Below, piece by piece: positions 34,452 through 43,404 of a stretch of DNA of 64,000 nt (within the stretch, counting starts at the first letter, position 1; each line of letters begins with the position of its first letter). A model generated the notes under the pieces. It ran no database searches, was not told where the DNA came from, and saw only the letters and a list, made by a program, of their open reading frames with translations. The stretch covers positions 4,809,001-4,873,000 of the forward strand of contig NZ_CP015136.1 in NCBI RefSeq assembly GCF_001618865.1. Direction: 5' to 3'. The DNA comes from Luteitalea pratensis. GTDB taxonomy: Bacteria; Acidobacteriota; Vicinamibacteria; Vicinamibacterales; Vicinamibacteraceae. The translations under genes were made by a program, and so were the position numbers.

Positions 34452-35759
34452 TCAGTCGGGCAGCGTGAACCAGCGGGCGGCGATGGAGTCGCCGCGCAGG
34501 ATGGTCTCGTGGCGATCGGAGCCGGTGGAGATGAGCGCGACAGGCACGCCGCAGACATCCTCGAGCGTCGCGATGTAGGCGCGCGCTTCTGCCGGCAGAT
34601 CCTCGAAGCGCCTCACGCCCGCGGTCGGCGCCGTCCAGCCTGGCACTTCGCGGTACACGGGCTCGCAGCGCGCGAGCTGCCCGATCTCCGACGGGAAATG
34701 CTCGAGCGTTTCGCCGTCAACGGTATAGCCCGTGCAGATCTTCAGCGTCGGAAAGCCGTCGAGGACGTCCATCTTGGTGATGGCCAACGCATCGAGGCCA
34801 TTCACGCGCACGGCGTAGCGCACCGCGACCGCGTCGAACCAGCCGCAGCGGCGCGGCCGCCCCGTCACCGATCCGTATTCGCTGCCGCCGTCACGCAGCT
34901 TCTGGCCCATGTCGTCGAGCAGTTCGCTCGGGAATGGCCCCTCGCCCACGCGCGTGGTGTACGCCTTGGCGACGCCCATCACGCCGGTGATGTGCTTGGG
35001 ACCGATCCCGAGGCCGGTGCAGATGCCGCCAGTCGTGGCGTTGGACGAGGTCACGTAGGGATAGGTACCGTGGTCGATGTCGAGCAGCGTGCCCTGGGCT
35101 CCCTCGAACATCACTCGCTTGCCGGCGCGAATCGCCTCGTCCAGCAGTACGGACACGTCGGTGACGAACGGCGCGAGCCGGATCCAGATCGTGTCCAGTC
35201 CCGCGAGCACTTCGCGCCAGTCCATGCGCGCGTCCGGGATCAGGTTGTTGCGCGCTTCCACGTTATGGCGCACGGCATCCTCGAGCATCTGTCGCGACGC
35301 GCCACCAGACAGGTCACCGACGCGGATGCCGCGGCGGCCGATCTTGTCCTCGTAGGCAGGCCCGATGCCGCGCGAGGTCGTCCCGATCTTGCGCTCACCA
35401 CGCTTGGCCTCGGAGAGGACGTCGAGTTCCTTGTGATACGGCAGGATCAGGTGCGCCTTGCTGCTCACGAACAGCCGGCCGGTGACGTCGATGCCCGCCG
35501 CCGTGATCTCGTCGATCTCGGAAAACAGCGCGACGGGATCGACCACCAGGCCGTTGCCGATGACGCACGACACGGTCGAGTGCAGGATCCCCGACGGCAA
35601 CAGCCGCAGGATGAACTTGCGACCGTTGACGTACACGGTGTGGCCCGCGTTGTGCCCCCCCTGGTAACGCGTCACGAACGAGAAATTCGGCGTGAGCAGA
35701 TCGACGATCTTGCCCTTGCCCTCATCGCCCCACTGGGCACCCAACACGGCAATGTTCAT
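34452..35759 (-). CDS. purA: Adenylosuccinate synthase
   Basis: A 435-residue purine-biosynthesis enzyme that condenses IMP and aspartate with GTP. The start MNIAVLGAQWGDEGKGKIVD carries the P-loop and catalytic Asp; GHNAGHTVYVNGRKF holds the catalytic His. Others are GIGPAYEDKIGRRGIRVGDL, FEGAQGTLLDIDHGTYPYVT, GEGPFPSEL, GRPRRCGWFDAVAVRYAVRV and the GTP-binding ALISTGSDRHETI. Length fits the family. It ends one base before the ABC ATPase start, so the three genes may share a transcript without a functional tie. Confidence 0.97.
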   Translation of the reverse strand: MNIAVLGAQWGDEGKGKIVDLLTPNFSFVTRYQGGHNAGHTVYVNGRKFILRLLPSGILHSTVSCVIGNGLVVDPVALFSEIDEITAAGIDVTGRLFVSSKAHLILPYHKELDVLSEAKRGERKIGTTSRGIGPAYEDKIGRRGIRVGDLSGGASRQMLEDAVRHNVEARNNLIPDARMDWREVLAGLDTIWIRLAPFVTDVSVLLDEAIRAGKRVMFEGAQGTLLDIDHGTYPYVTSSNATTGGICTGLGIGPKHITGVMGVAKAYTTRVGEGPFPSELLDDMGQKLRDGGSEYGSVTGRPRRCGWFDAVAVRYAVRVNGLDALAITKMDVLDGFPTLKICTGYTVDGETLEHFPSEIGQLARCEPVYREVPGWTAPTAGVRRFEDLPAEARAYIATLEDVCGVPVALISTGSDRHETILRGDSIAARWFTLPD

Positions 35760-35902
35760 GACGGAGATACTCGGCACGGAGACTGTCGCACGCCCTCGCG
35801 CGACCACGGAACACGCCATCCTAGCAAACGGCACTCGCAGGCGCCACCCATGCTTGCATCCTTGACATGGTTGACACTGCCACCGGGCCTCCGTAGGCTC
35901 TA

Positions 35903-37030
35903 GTGCTTCCGCTCATGCCATTGATCGAACTCGTGCTGACCGTGCTGGCCTCGCCGACGCCAGGGATCCCGCTGCTGATCGGCGGCTGCAGCGCGGGGCG
36001 CACGCACGCGCTGCACGCAGTGATGACTCGCCTTGGCGCCGACACGATGCCGGTGTACCTCGACGTCGAGCGCCTGGCCACCACGCCGGAGCAGTGCTAT
36101 CGATCGCTGTTACGCCACGTACGCGTCGCCGAGGACGCTCCCGCGCTGCCGGCGCCGGCCGCGCTTTCGTCGCCACGCGAGGCGTTTGCCGCCATGCTCG
36201 CGCTCCTGACCAGCGCGCGCGCCGCATCGGGTCGTCGGTTCACGTTCCTGCTCGACGAGGTCCTCGACCTCCGGACGTTCGAAAGCTTCCCTGGCCTGAA
36301 GGCGTTGATGAGCGAGACAGGCCAGGCGCTCGGCGTCTCCGACAACCGGTTCGTCCTCGCCACCAGGTTCCGCCAGCGCGGCGCTCGCCTCGCCGCGAGC
36401 TGGCCGCGCATCTCCTCGGTGATGCTCGACGATGCGACGATGACCGGCGACGGGCGGACGGCAGAGGCACTTGCTGGACTCGATCCGCTGGAACAACAGC
36501 AGGTGCTCGCGCTCACCGGGGGACGCCTCGGGTACGCCGTCCTCGTCAGCGACGCGCTGCGCCAGGCGCGCCGCCACGGCATCGCCGATCCGGTCGGCGC
36601 ACTCACCGAACAGTTGCTGTGTGGCAGCGCGCTCGAGCGTCGCCTGCGGCTCTCTTACGAAGTGCGCCTGCAGCGAGCCCGCGGCTACGGCGCGTTGCGC
36701 GCCATTCTCGACGTGCTGGCGGAGCAACAACCGCTCACGCTCACGCACATCGCGCAACGGTTGCATCGCACGCCCGGCTCGACGAAGGACTACCTGTCGT
36801 GGATGCTCGACGTGGACCTGCTCACGGTCGACCGCAAACGGTACACGGTGACCGATCCACTGCTGCGCCTCTGGGTGCGCCTGAACAACGGCGCCGACGT
36901 GCCCACCGATGCGCAGGTCGCCCGCGAGACGCAGCGCTACGCGAGCGAGCGCCTGGCAGCACTGCCCGACGTCCCCGTCAGCGTTGGCCGGCCGTCGTCA
37001 TCGACCGGCGGCATCATCGAGATCGATTGA
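35903..37030 (+). CDS. AAA-type ATPase with a winged-helix C-terminus
   Basis: A 375-residue protein (start 35903 TTG/ATG region or ATG 35915). A weak P-loop lies at LLIGGCSAGRTHALHAVMTR, lacking the usual Lys-Ser/Thr; the acidic strand FTFLLDEVLDLRTFESFPG fits Walker B. The C-terminal ~120 residues resemble the winged helix of archaeal-type ATPases (LTLTHIAQRLHRTPGSTKDY, LLTVDRKRYTVTDPLLRLWV). I recognise the architecture but not a specific function. The missing Lys suggests poor ATP use. Its last 33 bases overlap the 3' end of the convergent RNase III gene. Confidence 0.7.
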   Translation: MLPLMPLIELVLTVLASPTPGIPLLIGGCSAGRTHALHAVMTRLGADTMPVYLDVERLATTPEQCYRSLLRHVRVAEDAPALPAPAALSSPREAFAAMLALLTSARAASGRRFTFLLDEVLDLRTFESFPGLKALMSETGQALGVSDNRFVLATRFRQRGARLAASWPRISSVMLDDATMTGDGRTAEALAGLDPLEQQQVLALTGGRLGYAVLVSDALRQARRHGIADPVGALTEQLLCGSALERRLRLSYEVRLQRARGYGALRAILDVLAEQQPLTLTHIAQRLHRTPGSTKDYLSWMLDVDLLTVDRKRYTVTDPLLRLWVRLNNGADVPTDAQVARETQRYASERLAALPDVPVSVGRPSSSTGGIIEID

Positions 37031-37981
37031 GCCCTGCTGGAGCGCATCCAGCGCCGCACGCGCCGCCTGCTGCTCGGCCTCCTTGCGACTGCGTCCCTCG
37101 GCCTCGCCAAGCACGCGGCCGACCGCCTGTACGTCGACCGTGAACGTCTTGTCGTGATCGGGCCCTGCCTGATCGACGATGCGGTAGACCGGTGGCGGCA
37201 ACCGCCGCGCCTGCAGGTACTCCTGCAGCGACGACTTGAAGTCGCCGGCGCCCGCGGTCGCCGCCCCGCCCGACCTGACCTCCTCGAGCAATGGCATCAG
37301 CAGGCGCAGCACCAGGCCGCGCGACGCACCGAGGCCACCGTCGATGTAGACCGCGGCGATGACCGCCTCGCAGGCGTCAGCCAGGAGCACCGGCTTGTGC
37401 CGTCCCCCCGTCTTCTCCTCACCCCGTCCAAGCCGCAGGTGCGCACCGAGTTCGATGCTCTCGGCTGCCCGCGCCAGCGCCGTGAACGACACGAGCGACG
37501 ACTTCATCTTGCTCTTCTGGCCCTCGTCGGACTCCGGGAACTCCTGGTAGACGAGATCGGCGATGACGAAACCCAGCACGGCATCACCGAGGAACTCCAG
37601 CGACTCGTTGGTGGCGTCCTGCCCGAGGCCGTCCTCGTGGGCACGCGACCGGTGCGTGAGCGCGAGTTCGAGCAGGCCGCGATCGCGGAAGCGATAGCCG
37701 AGGCGATGTTCGAGCGGCGCAAGATCGTCGCGCAGCGGCACGACCTTCGGACCCGCATCGGCGGGCTTGTCGAAACGGCGGAGCAGGCGGCTGGCTTCGT
37801 CAGCCTCCTCGTCGGGCACGGTGACGCGCAACTGGCCGAAGAAGGCAATCGGGACCGGGAATACGCTGCGGAGCGGCGATCGCTCGATGGCTGGCGAGAA
37901 GCCTTCGGCCTCGAGCAGCCCGGCGACCAACGCCGCCTCGGGCTCGGACGTCGTGGTGCACACCACTGTCCGTCCGGTCAT
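36998..37981 (-). CDS. rnc: Ribonuclease III with an N-terminal DUF2007 domain
   Basis: A 327-residue protein. Residues 1-75 (VVCTTTSEPEAALVAGLLEA, FFGQLRVTVPDEEADEASRL) are a DUF2007-type small domain. The RNase III core follows: LEHRLGYRFRDRGLLELALT, signature NESLEFLGDAVLGF, KSSLVSFTALARAAESIELG, and LLADACEAVIAAVYIDGGLG with the second acidic pair. The last ~75 residues are the double-stranded RNA-binding domain (FKSSLQEYLQARRLPPPVYR, RSRKEAEQQAARAALDAL). It processes rRNA and other duplex RNA. Usual length is ~230, so the extra N-terminal domain is notable. It overlaps the SpoIIE-type gene by 4 bases. Confidence 0.93.
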   Translation of the reverse strand: MTGRTVVCTTTSEPEAALVAGLLEAEGFSPAIERSPLRSVFPVPIAFFGQLRVTVPDEEADEASRLLRRFDKPADAGPKVVPLRDDLAPLEHRLGYRFRDRGLLELALTHRSRAHEDGLGQDATNESLEFLGDAVLGFVIADLVYQEFPESDEGQKSKMKSSLVSFTALARAAESIELGAHLRLGRGEEKTGGRHKPVLLADACEAVIAAVYIDGGLGASRGLVLRLLMPLLEEVRSGGAATAGAGDFKSSLQEYLQARRLPPPVYRIVDQAGPDHDKTFTVDVQAVGRVLGEAEGRSRKEAEQQAARAALDALQQGSIDLDDAAGR

Positions 37982-40119
37982 CCGTGGACCTCGCCGACGT
38001 GGCTGGCGCTCGCCGCGGCGCTGTTGCCCACCTTCAGCACGATCATCGTCATGTCGTCATGCTGCTCGGCGCCATCGGCGAATTCCCGCACGCTCTCGAA
38101 GATCTCGTCGCACAGGGCGTCGGGCTCGAGGTGGGCGTGGTCCTCGACGCAGAGGCACAGGCGATCCTCGCCGTACAGGTCGCGCACCTCGTTCATCGCC
38201 TCGCTGATCCCGTCGGTGAACAGCACGACGGCGTCGCCAGGGGCGAGCGTCAGCGTGTGCTCCTTGAGCAGGCCCTCGAAGCGCGAGCGAATCGACGCCA
38301 TGCGCACGCCGAGGACGAGCCCTTCGGGCGCCACCAGGCGCGTGCGCGGAAACACGTCGCCCGAGCGGAAGTGAATGAGTGGCGTGTGCCCGGCGCGGGC
38401 ATGCGTCAGCGTCCGCTGGCGCACATCGAGCACGGCGTACGTCATCGTCACGAAGCTGGTGCGGCCGAGGTTGTCCGAGAGGACGCGATTGACCTCGCCG
38501 AGCAGCGCTCGCGGCGACTGGTGGGTCCTGGACAAGGCAAGCATCAGCCCCTTGAGTTCCGCCATGTACAGGGCCGCCGATGCCCCCTTGCCGGAGACGT
38601 CGGCGACGAGCAGGCCGATGCGGTCGTCGTCGAGCGGGAAGAAGTCGCAGTAGTCGCCGCCGATCTCGCGGGCCGGACGGCATGCCGCAGCGATGGTGAA
38701 TTCACCGCAGCGCAGTGTCTCCGAAGGCAGCAGCGAGGTCTGGATGTCTCGGGCCAGCTGCAGTTCCTGCTGGAGGCGCTCCTTGACGACCTTCTGCTCG
38801 AGCAATTCCTCGATGGTCTCCACCATCGAGTTGAACGACGAGGCAAGCGCGCCGAACTGGTCGCGGGTACGTACCCGGATGCGGTGCGAGAGATCCTCGG
38901 CCTGCACGCGCCGCGTGCCCTCGAACAGTTCGTGAATCGAGCCGGTAATCGATCGGGCGAGACTGACGCCCATCACGAACGCGACGATCTGGATCACGAG
39001 GAACAGGCTGCCGATGATCAGCAGCATGATCACGAGCATCTGCCCGAACGACAAGCCGCCGCCGATGGCCTGGGCCTCGGTGATACGGCGGTACAAGTGC
39101 ACGAGGCTCGGCTGGATGAGGAAACCGAGCTTGCAGCTGGCGCCGGACTCCCAGTTGGTGGCGTCGAGGAAATTGACCCACGACAGCGAGTACGGCGATG
39201 GGTCGATGCGCATCTCGCCGCCCTCAGGCACGGGGCACGGACCGGTGATGGATGGACCCATGCGAACGAGGCCACCCAGCCGGATGCCCGTTTCCTCGCG
39301 AAGCACCGCAGACGCCGCGTCATCGAGCGGAAGATCCACGACCACTGCCCGTGACGCCGTCTCCGCGGTGCCAATCCACGACACGCTACGGACGATCAGG
39401 CGTGCGCCGGCTGCGGCGGCCGCCTCGTCGCTCACCGGCACGACGACGACCGACGGGCCCTGGCGCAGCAACCACTCCGGAATGGACGAAGGTGGGGTGC
39501 CATGATCCCAGGCACCGACGGTGAGCATGCCCGTGCGTGTGTCGCCGTTCATCGGCAGCAGCGCGATGGACAGCCCGGGGTAGGTGCGTGCGCCGGCGCT
39601 TGCCTTGCGCGTCAGCAGGTCGCGCACTTCTCCGGGGGTGCGGGTCTGCTGTAGTTCGACGGCCGTCATGTCGGCATACACCCGGCCTTGCGCCTGCAGA
39701 TCCCCCAGCTTCTCCTTCACCAGGTAGGAACTGAAACTCAACAGCGTGAGCGCACTGACGATCAGGAAGAACAGGAAGATGAGCGCCGCGGGTACGACGC
39801 CGATGAAGAAATAGGACAGGATGAGCTTTCGCCGCACCCGCCACAGCAGTCGCTGTCGCAGCACCCGGCTCAGTCGCCACACCACGACGGAGCCACCGAC
39901 GATGACCGCGATGGTGGCGAGCCGGCGCAGCGTGTCGAGGGGGGCCGAGGGTCCGATGGCAAGACCGATCAGCGACAGCAGCACCCGCGACAGCAGGCCG
40001 GCTACCAGCAGCAGGCCGGCCCAGTGCTCGAGGAACAGGGCGCGCGGCGAGGGCAGCGGAAGCAGGGCGTGCGCCGGAGGCGCTTCGAGGCGCACCGGGC
40101 CGGGCGAGTCAGGCGGCAT
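37978..40119 (-). CDS. Membrane sensor with HAMP and SpoIIE-type PP2C phosphatase domain
   Basis: A 713-residue signalling protein. Membrane segments are seen at LLLVAGLLSRVLLSLIGLAI, TIAVIVGGSVVVW and ILSYFFIGVVPAALIFLFFL; a ~230-residue extracytoplasmic sensor follows, then MLLIIGSLFLVIQIVAFVMG. A HAMP linker (GTRRVQAEDLSHRIRVRTRD) leads through a coiled coil (MVETIEELLEQKVVKERLQQ) to a PP2C/SpoIIE phosphatase (IGGDYCDFFPLDDDRIGLLV, DVSGKGASAALYMAELKGLM, DAVVLFTDGISEAMNEV). Such proteins dephosphorylate anti-anti-sigma factors in partner-switching. No anti-sigma partner is adjacent. It is the first gene of a pair with rnc. Confidence 0.93.
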   Translation of the reverse strand: MPPDSPGPVRLEAPPAHALLPLPSPRALFLEHWAGLLLVAGLLSRVLLSLIGLAIGPSAPLDTLRRLATIAVIVGGSVVVWRLSRVLRQRLLWRVRRKLILSYFFIGVVPAALIFLFFLIVSALTLLSFSSYLVKEKLGDLQAQGRVYADMTAVELQQTRTPGEVRDLLTRKASAGARTYPGLSIALLPMNGDTRTGMLTVGAWDHGTPPSSIPEWLLRQGPSVVVVPVSDEAAAAAGARLIVRSVSWIGTAETASRAVVVDLPLDDAASAVLREETGIRLGGLVRMGPSITGPCPVPEGGEMRIDPSPYSLSWVNFLDATNWESGASCKLGFLIQPSLVHLYRRITEAQAIGGGLSFGQMLVIMLLIIGSLFLVIQIVAFVMGVSLARSITGSIHELFEGTRRVQAEDLSHRIRVRTRDQFGALASSFNSMVETIEELLEQKVVKERLQQELQLARDIQTSLLPSETLRCGEFTIAAACRPAREIGGDYCDFFPLDDDRIGLLVADVSGKGASAALYMAELKGLMLALSRTHQSPRALLGEVNRVLSDNLGRTSFVTMTYAVLDVRQRTLTHARAGHTPLIHFRSGDVFPRTRLVAPEGLVLGVRMASIRSRFEGLLKEHTLTLAPGDAVVLFTDGISEAMNEVRDLYGEDRLCLCVEDHAHLEPDALCDEIFESVREFADGAEQHDDMTMIVLKVGNSAAASASHVGEVHG

Positions 40120-40217
40120 GCGGTCTCGGCCCCGGGGAGCGCACGACGGCGTGCGCGTCAGGCCAGCAGTGGCCGAATGATACCATCGCGTTTTTGTTCG
40201 CCCTCGAGAGGACTGTC

Positions 40218-41378
40218 GTGAACGTCGACCCCACTGCGCGCTTCTCCACGCTCTGCATCCATGCCGGGCAGGAACCCGACGAGGCGACTGGCGCCATCAT
40301 CACGCCGCTGTATCAGACCTCGACGTACGTCCAGGAAGGCCTCGGCCGACACAAGGGCCACGAGTACGCCCGCACGAGCAACCCGACGCGAAGCGCCGTC
40401 GAGGCAAACATCGCTGCCCTCGAGGGCGGCACGACCGGCTTCGGCTGGGCCTCCGGCATGGCTGCCATCAACGCCGTGCTGACGCTGCTCGAGCCCGGCG
40501 ATCACGTCGTGGTCACTGACAATACGTACGGCGGCACGTACCGATTGTTCGAGCGCGTGCTGCGAAAGGGAGGGTTGGACTTCACGTACGTGGACACGTC
40601 TGACGTCGAGGCCACCGTGGCCGCGTTCACGGACCGGACACGGATGCTGTTTCTCGAGACCCCGACCAACCCGGTGCTCCGCCTGGCCGACATCGCCGCC
40701 CTCTCGGCGGCGGCGCACGCGCGCGGCGACATCACGGTCGTCGTCGACAACACGTTTGCGAGTCCCGCCGTCCAGCAGCCGATCCTGCTCGGCGCCGACA
40801 TCGTGCTCCACAGCACGACCAAGTACCTGAACGGGCACTCGGACAGTGTCGGCGGGATGGTGGTCGTCACGCACGCGGCCCACGCCGAGTGGCTGAAGTT
40901 CTACCAGAACGCGGCTGGCGCGATCCTGAGCGCGTTCGACTCCTGGCTGATCCTGCGCGGCACCAAGACCCTGGCCGTGCGCATGGAGGCCCACAACCGC
41001 AACGGGCAGGCGATCGCCGAGTACCTCGCCCAGCATCCGAAGATCGATCGCGTGCACTACCCCGGTTTGCCGGCGCATCCGCAGCACGCCCTCGCGCAGC
41101 AGCAGATGCGGGGGTACACGGGGATGGTGTCGTTCGACGTGGGCACCCTGGAGCGGGCCCGTGGCGTCCTCGAACGGGTCCGCCTGTTTGCGCTGGCCGA
41201 GAGCCTCGGCGGCGTGGAGAGCCTCATTTCGCACCCCGCCTCGATGACCCACGCCTCGGTGCCGGCCGAGCGTCGCGCCGCCCTGGGCGTGACCGACAGC
41301 CTCATTCGCGTCTCGGTGGGCATCGAGGACGTCGACGACCTGCGGGCCGATCTGGAGCAGGCGCTCAGCGTTCTCTGA
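40218..41378 (+). CDS. PLP-dependent transsulfuration enzyme (cystathionine gamma-synthase/lyase)
   Basis: A 386-residue enzyme of methionine/cysteine metabolism. GAGAGG stands 6 bases before GTG 40218, so this start is preferred to 40194. Family landmarks are the N-terminal FSTLCIHAGQEPDEATGAII, PLYQTSTYVQ, EYARTSNPTRSAVEANIAAL, the PLP lysine in HSTTKYLNGHSDSVGGMVVV and SLGGVESLISHPASMTHASV near the end. The active-site Tyr and Arg (YARTSNPTR) are present. Gamma-synthase and beta/gamma-lyase cannot be separated by eye; metB- or metC-type activity is likely. It stands alone, divergent from the phosphatase gene. Confidence 0.93.
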   Translation: MNVDPTARFSTLCIHAGQEPDEATGAIITPLYQTSTYVQEGLGRHKGHEYARTSNPTRSAVEANIAALEGGTTGFGWASGMAAINAVLTLLEPGDHVVVTDNTYGGTYRLFERVLRKGGLDFTYVDTSDVEATVAAFTDRTRMLFLETPTNPVLRLADIAALSAAAHARGDITVVVDNTFASPAVQQPILLGADIVLHSTTKYLNGHSDSVGGMVVVTHAAHAEWLKFYQNAAGAILSAFDSWLILRGTKTLAVRMEAHNRNGQAIAEYLAQHPKIDRVHYPGLPAHPQHALAQQQMRGYTGMVSFDVGTLERARGVLERVRLFALAESLGGVESLISHPASMTHASVPAERRAALGVTDSLIRVSVGIEDVDDLRADLEQALSVL

Positions 41379-41379
41379 C

Positions 41380-41441
41380 GGCCTTCGTCATTCGGCCTTC
41401 GTCGTCATTCGGCCTTCGTCATTCGGCCTTCGGCCTTCATT
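41380..41441. repeat. Short tandem repeat rich in TTCGGCCTTCGTCA
   Basis: About four imperfect copies of ATTCGGCCTTCGTC run from just after the transsulfuration stop. Nothing codes here. They may be slippage products. Confidence 0.6.
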
Positions 41442-41522
41442 GCTCCGAAGGCCCCAAGGCCGATGGCGATATCCGACGTTTTGGCCGTGGACACAAGGGT
41501 CGGGTTTAGCGTTCGACGTCAA

Positions 41523-41570
41523 GCGTTCGGCGTTCGGCGTTCGGCGTTAGGCGTTAGGCGTTAGGCGTTG
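41523..41570. repeat. Heptamer tandem array running into the cutA stop codon
   Basis: Three copies of GCGTTCG are followed by three of GCGTTAG and a partial seventh. The array covers the cutA stop codon at 41554-41556 and its last codons. Confidence 0.75.
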
Positions 41571-41943
41571 TTCCTGTGCTTGCCCTTACCCACCCCAGGT
41601 ACGCCTCGCTGCCGCCCGTAACCGTAATCACCAGCCACTCGGGGGTCTCGTACGGGTGTGCGGCACGCACCGCATCCCACAGCGCGTCGAGCGCGCGGGC
41701 GGTGGTCTTGATCACCCACTGCCGCTCTTCGGCCTCCTCCACCGCTCCTTGCCATCGATAGACGACGGCATGGCGAGGCAGGCGTGTGACGCACGCGGCA
41801 TGACGCGCCTCGACGAGTTGGCGCGCGACAGCGGCGGCGCGGTCGTCGTCAGGCCACGTCGTGAGCACGATCACGACGGGATCTGGCCGATCCGCACCGG
41901 CTTCGGCGTTGTGCGGGGCTGGTGATTCCTGTATCGTCCTCAT
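41554..41943 (-). CDS. cutA: CutA1 divalent-cation tolerance protein
   Basis: A 129-residue trimeric signalling-type protein. The core VVIVLTTWPDDDRAAAVARQ, LVEARHAACVTRLPRHAVVY, RWQGAVEEAEERQWVIKTTA and HPYETPEWLVITVTGGSEAY is the whole CutA1 fold; the Cys at AACV and the YETPE segment are conserved. The ~20 N-terminal residues are extra. CutA is linked to copper tolerance in Escherichia coli, though its mechanism is unsettled. It diverges from the FtsB-like gene with 8 bases between the starts. Confidence 0.93.
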   Translation of the reverse strand: MRTIQESPAPHNAEAGADRPDPVVIVLTTWPDDDRAAAVARQLVEARHAACVTRLPRHAVVYRWQGAVEEAEERQWVIKTTARALDALWDAVRAAHPYETPEWLVITVTGGSEAYLGWVRASTGTTPNA

Positions 41944-41951
41944 GGCTCCGT

Positions 41952-42353
41952 ATGTCTGCTCCTGAACCGATGCGCCAGTCTAGTCCTGCCAAGCCGCGAC
42001 GTGCGGCCGGCAGCGACGCCGTATCGGCCGTGCGCCGCCGGATGATGCGCACCGGGCTCGTGCTGGTCCTCGTGTTCGCCATCGTCGACGGCGTGTTCGG
42101 TGAGCGCGGTCTGCTGGCCAACATGGACGTGCGGCATCGCATCGCCGTGCAGCAGGTCGCGATCGACGAGATGACCGCGCGCAACAATGGTCTCACCGAG
42201 GACATCCGCCGGCTGCGCGAGGACCCCTCGGCTGTCGAAGAACTCGCGCGCGAGGAGCTCGGGCTCATGAAGGACGGCGAACTGCTGATCATCCTCCGGG
42301 ACATGCCGTCCTCGGCAGCCCAGCCGTCCAAGGGAGGGGCCCCGTCACGTTGA
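41952..42353 (+). CDS. Septum formation initiator (FtsB/DivIC-like)
   Basis: A 133-residue single-pass membrane protein. After a basic N-terminus comes the helix MMRTGLVLVLVFAIVDGVFG, then a coiled coil (DVRHRIAVQQVAIDEMTARN, NGLTEDIRRLREDPSAVEEL) and the DivIC motif AREELGLMKDGELLIIL. It would join FtsL and FtsQ in the divisome. The start at 41952 (MSAPEPMRQS) is chosen over 41922, which falls inside the divergent cutA leader. Confidence 0.88.
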   Translation: MSAPEPMRQSSPAKPRRAAGSDAVSAVRRRMMRTGLVLVLVFAIVDGVFGERGLLANMDVRHRIAVQQVAIDEMTARNNGLTEDIRRLREDPSAVEELAREELGLMKDGELLIILRDMPSSAAQPSKGGAPSR

Positions 42354-42422
42354 CCGGGTGCGGGGGCCGTGATAGGATTTACGAGTTGTTCGGGGAGCGC
42401 ATGTCGCTCCAGTTCAGCGTGA

Positions 42423-42745
<323 letters not shown>

Positions 42746-43017
42746 CCGCTCGAACCATTCGCGTGCGGCCTGGCGAGCAAGAATGCGTACGACGACGCGC
42801 AGCGGCTCGTCGCGGCGATCGTGCGCCGCGCTCCGCGGTGTTTTGCGTCGAGTCCGTCGATGGCGCTCACAGCGAATTCGCACACCGCAAACAACATCGC
42901 GGGATAAACGCACCTCGCAACCACGTTGACCAGGCCACGCGCCTGGCAACGAGCAGCTCGCCAGGGAGGGGGAACACTGCTCCCGCGTCTGTGTTCCCCC
43001 TCTTGCGCGAGACATTC

Positions 43018-43034
43018 ATACGCAAGTTGCGTAT
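43018..43034. promoter_or_regulatory. Operator-like palindrome before higBA
   Basis: ATACGCAA-G-TTGCGTAT is a perfect 8+1+8 palindrome ending 10 bases before the toxin start. Antitoxins of this class repress their own operon from such sites. Confidence 0.65.
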
Positions 43035-43044
43035 ACTAGATCGC

Positions 43045-43401
43045 GTGGAGTCCATCGAGGCTCCCACGTTTACAGCGATGGTCGCGGGCTACCTGGAGGA
43101 CGATGAATATCGAGCGTTGCAGCTGTTCCTGGCGGGGGATCCGGAGGCGGGCGATGTCATGCCGGGCACCGGCGGCTTTCGTAAGCTGCGATGGGCCGAT
43201 CGGCGCCGAGGCAAGGGCAAGCGTGGTGGCCTCAGGGTGATCTACTACCACCTTTCGGCAGATGCTCAGATCTGGCTGATGACGCTCTACGACAAGGACG
43301 AAATGGCCGACCTGAGCGCCGCTGAGAAACGGGCTTTGAAGGCGGCTCTCGAGGCCGAACTTGCGCGGCGTGCCGCGCGCCGCCGGCTACGAAGGAAGTG
43401 A
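43045..43401 (+). CDS. higB: RelE/HigB-type toxin
   Basis: A 118-residue toxin of the RelE superfamily. GTG 43045 gives the expected opening VESIEAPTFTAMVAGYLEDD; the core continues ALQLFLAGDPEAGDVMPGTG, GFRKLRWADRRRGKGKRGGL, RVIYYHLSADAQIWLMTLYD and KDEMADLSAAEKRALK. Conserved basic residues (RKLRW, GKRGG) and the Tyr pair are those used by ribosome-dependent mRNA cleavage in the family. The antitoxin starts 3 bases after the stop, and the palindrome at 43018-43034 lies over the promoter. It is the first intact gene inside the tRNA-fMet island. Confidence 0.88.
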   Translation: MESIEAPTFTAMVAGYLEDDEYRALQLFLAGDPEAGDVMPGTGGFRKLRWADRRRGKGKRGGLRVIYYHLSADAQIWLMTLYDKDEMADLSAAEKRALKAALEAELARRAARRRLRRK

Positions 43402-43404
43402 ACT

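Noticed and set aside
32750-34468. 572-codon plus-strand frame opposite the ABC transporter
   Set aside because: Both ABC genes are complete with canonical motifs on the minus strand.
41380-41570. Possible CRISPR array from repeated short units after the transsulfuration gene
   Set aside because: Units are 7-14 bases and directly tandem with no spacers; they are simple-sequence repeats.
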